IMG/VR virus record: IMGVR_UViG_3300009788_001279 | Coordinates: 1-35,865 of that record | Origin: a virus | Direction: 5' to 3' (one strand) | DNA: 35,865 nt | Part shown: positions 35,738-35,865 of the stretch, one piece after another | How the letters are laid out: every line of letters begins with the position of its first letter | Numbering within the stretch: position 1 is the first letter of the stretch | The notes under the pieces: generated by a model | What the model was told of the DNA's origin: nothing | The model's input: only the letters and a program-made list of their open reading frames with translations | Database searches by the model: none | Position numbers and translations under genes: made by a program

Positions 35738-35865
35738 GGCTTTCTTTTAAAAGTTGTACTAATTTCTTCGCTTGTCGTTTATAAGCATCATCAGCAGCAT
35801 CATCAGCATCATCAGCAGCAGCAGCATAAGCAGCATAAGCAGCAGCATAAGCAGCAGCAGCATAA
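35727..35865 (-). CDS. C-terminal end of a protein with an Ala/Tyr/Asp repeat; 5' part beyond the window
   Basis: The frame enters from the right edge and ends at TAA 35729-35727. It encodes AAAYAAAYAAYAAAADD, then a short Asp/Ala stretch, then YKRQAKKLVQLLKESHEK. Ala is always GCT, Tyr always TAT and Asp always GAT within the repeat. Ala/Tyr/Asp-rich tails followed by a basic helix are seen in some small phage proteins, whose main domain is N-terminal. That domain lies outside the window. Confidence 0.65.
   Translation of the reverse strand, partial: YAAAAYAAAYAAYAAAADDADDAADDAYKRQAKKLVQLLKESHEK
35783..35865. repeat. Trinucleotide repeat (GCA/TCA/TAA units) at the right edge
   Basis: On the plus strand the last ~80 bases consist of GCA units interrupted by TCA and TAA. 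On the minus strand they are in-frame GCT, GAT and TAT codons of the partial gene. The repeat runs up to the window edge, so its full length is unknown. Confidence 0.8.

Noticed and set aside
35783-35865. CRISPR array or tandem DNA repeat element at the right edge
   Set aside because: The units are three bases long, in frame with a coding sequence, and have no spacers.
1-35865. tRNA genes, insertion sequences, integrase or attachment sites
   Set aside because: I saw no cloverleaf, transposase, recombinase or long terminal repeat in the window; a tRNA or attachment-site search of the full genome would be needed to exclude them elsewhere.

Overview
This window is part of the genome of a tailed, double-stranded DNA phage (or prophage). 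It carries small and large terminase, a portal fused to a Mu F-like minor head protein, a Mu I-like protease/scaffold, a capsid decoration protein, a Mu T-like major capsid protein, connector proteins, a tail tube, frameshifted tail chaperones, a tape measure, tail fibres and a lysis cassette. No sheath or baseplate gene is seen, so a siphovirus with a Mu-type head is the best reading. The host is probably a member of the Bacteroidota. The DNA is AT-rich, most start codons have no Shine-Dalgarno sequence, and the promoter before the small terminase fits the Bacteroidota pattern (TTG, 20 nt, TATATTTG). This host assignment is inference.

Layout. Nearly everything from 1 to 32818 is read on the minus strand, so gene order runs right to left: terS and terL (32818-31045), portal-MuF fusion (30986-28566), a block of fibre or appendage proteins with a tail-fibre chaperone (28588-22790), a carbohydrate island (22714-9158), then protease/scaffold, decoration protein, major capsid, connectors, tail tube, tail chaperones, tape measure and distal tail proteins (9055-1). 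On the plus strand, divergent from terS, lie a holin-like membrane protein, an M23 peptidase with a coiled coil, and a second holin-like protein (32883-34126). The right end (34127-35865) is a minus-strand run of overlapping small accessory genes, with a strongly structured untranslated stretch at about 34427-34527.

The carbohydrate island is the most distinctive part. It is bounded by a promoter-like sequence (22736-22764) and a strong intrinsic terminator (9071-9125). It encodes an RfbH/E1-type 3-dehydrase with its complete [2Fe-2S] cysteine motif and PLP-lysine-to-histidine change, a GDP-mannose 3,5-epimerase-like enzyme, another extended SDR (likely a 4-keto-sugar reductase or epimerase), a transketolase split into two shortened genes, three SAM methyltransferase-like proteins, four glycosyltransferases (one a GT2-TPR-GT4 fusion), and many tiny genes joined by ATGA overlaps. 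I infer that it makes an unusual nucleotide sugar, possibly a deoxygenated, C2-branched and methylated one. That sugar would be placed on the virion or on the host surface. No cytidylyltransferase or 4,6-dehydratase is present, so the precursor would have to come from the host or from outside the window.

Other points: a textbook -1 frameshift site in the tail chaperone gene, a probable one-base frameshift at the 5' end of a glycosyltransferase gene, two appendage proteins sharing an N-terminal module but with different C-termini, RNA hairpins directly after the major capsid and tail tube genes, a 10-bp perfect palindrome in two intergenic regions, and a GCT/TAT/GAT codon repeat at the right edge. 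Several short genes were found by reading through the gaps in the tightly packed operons.
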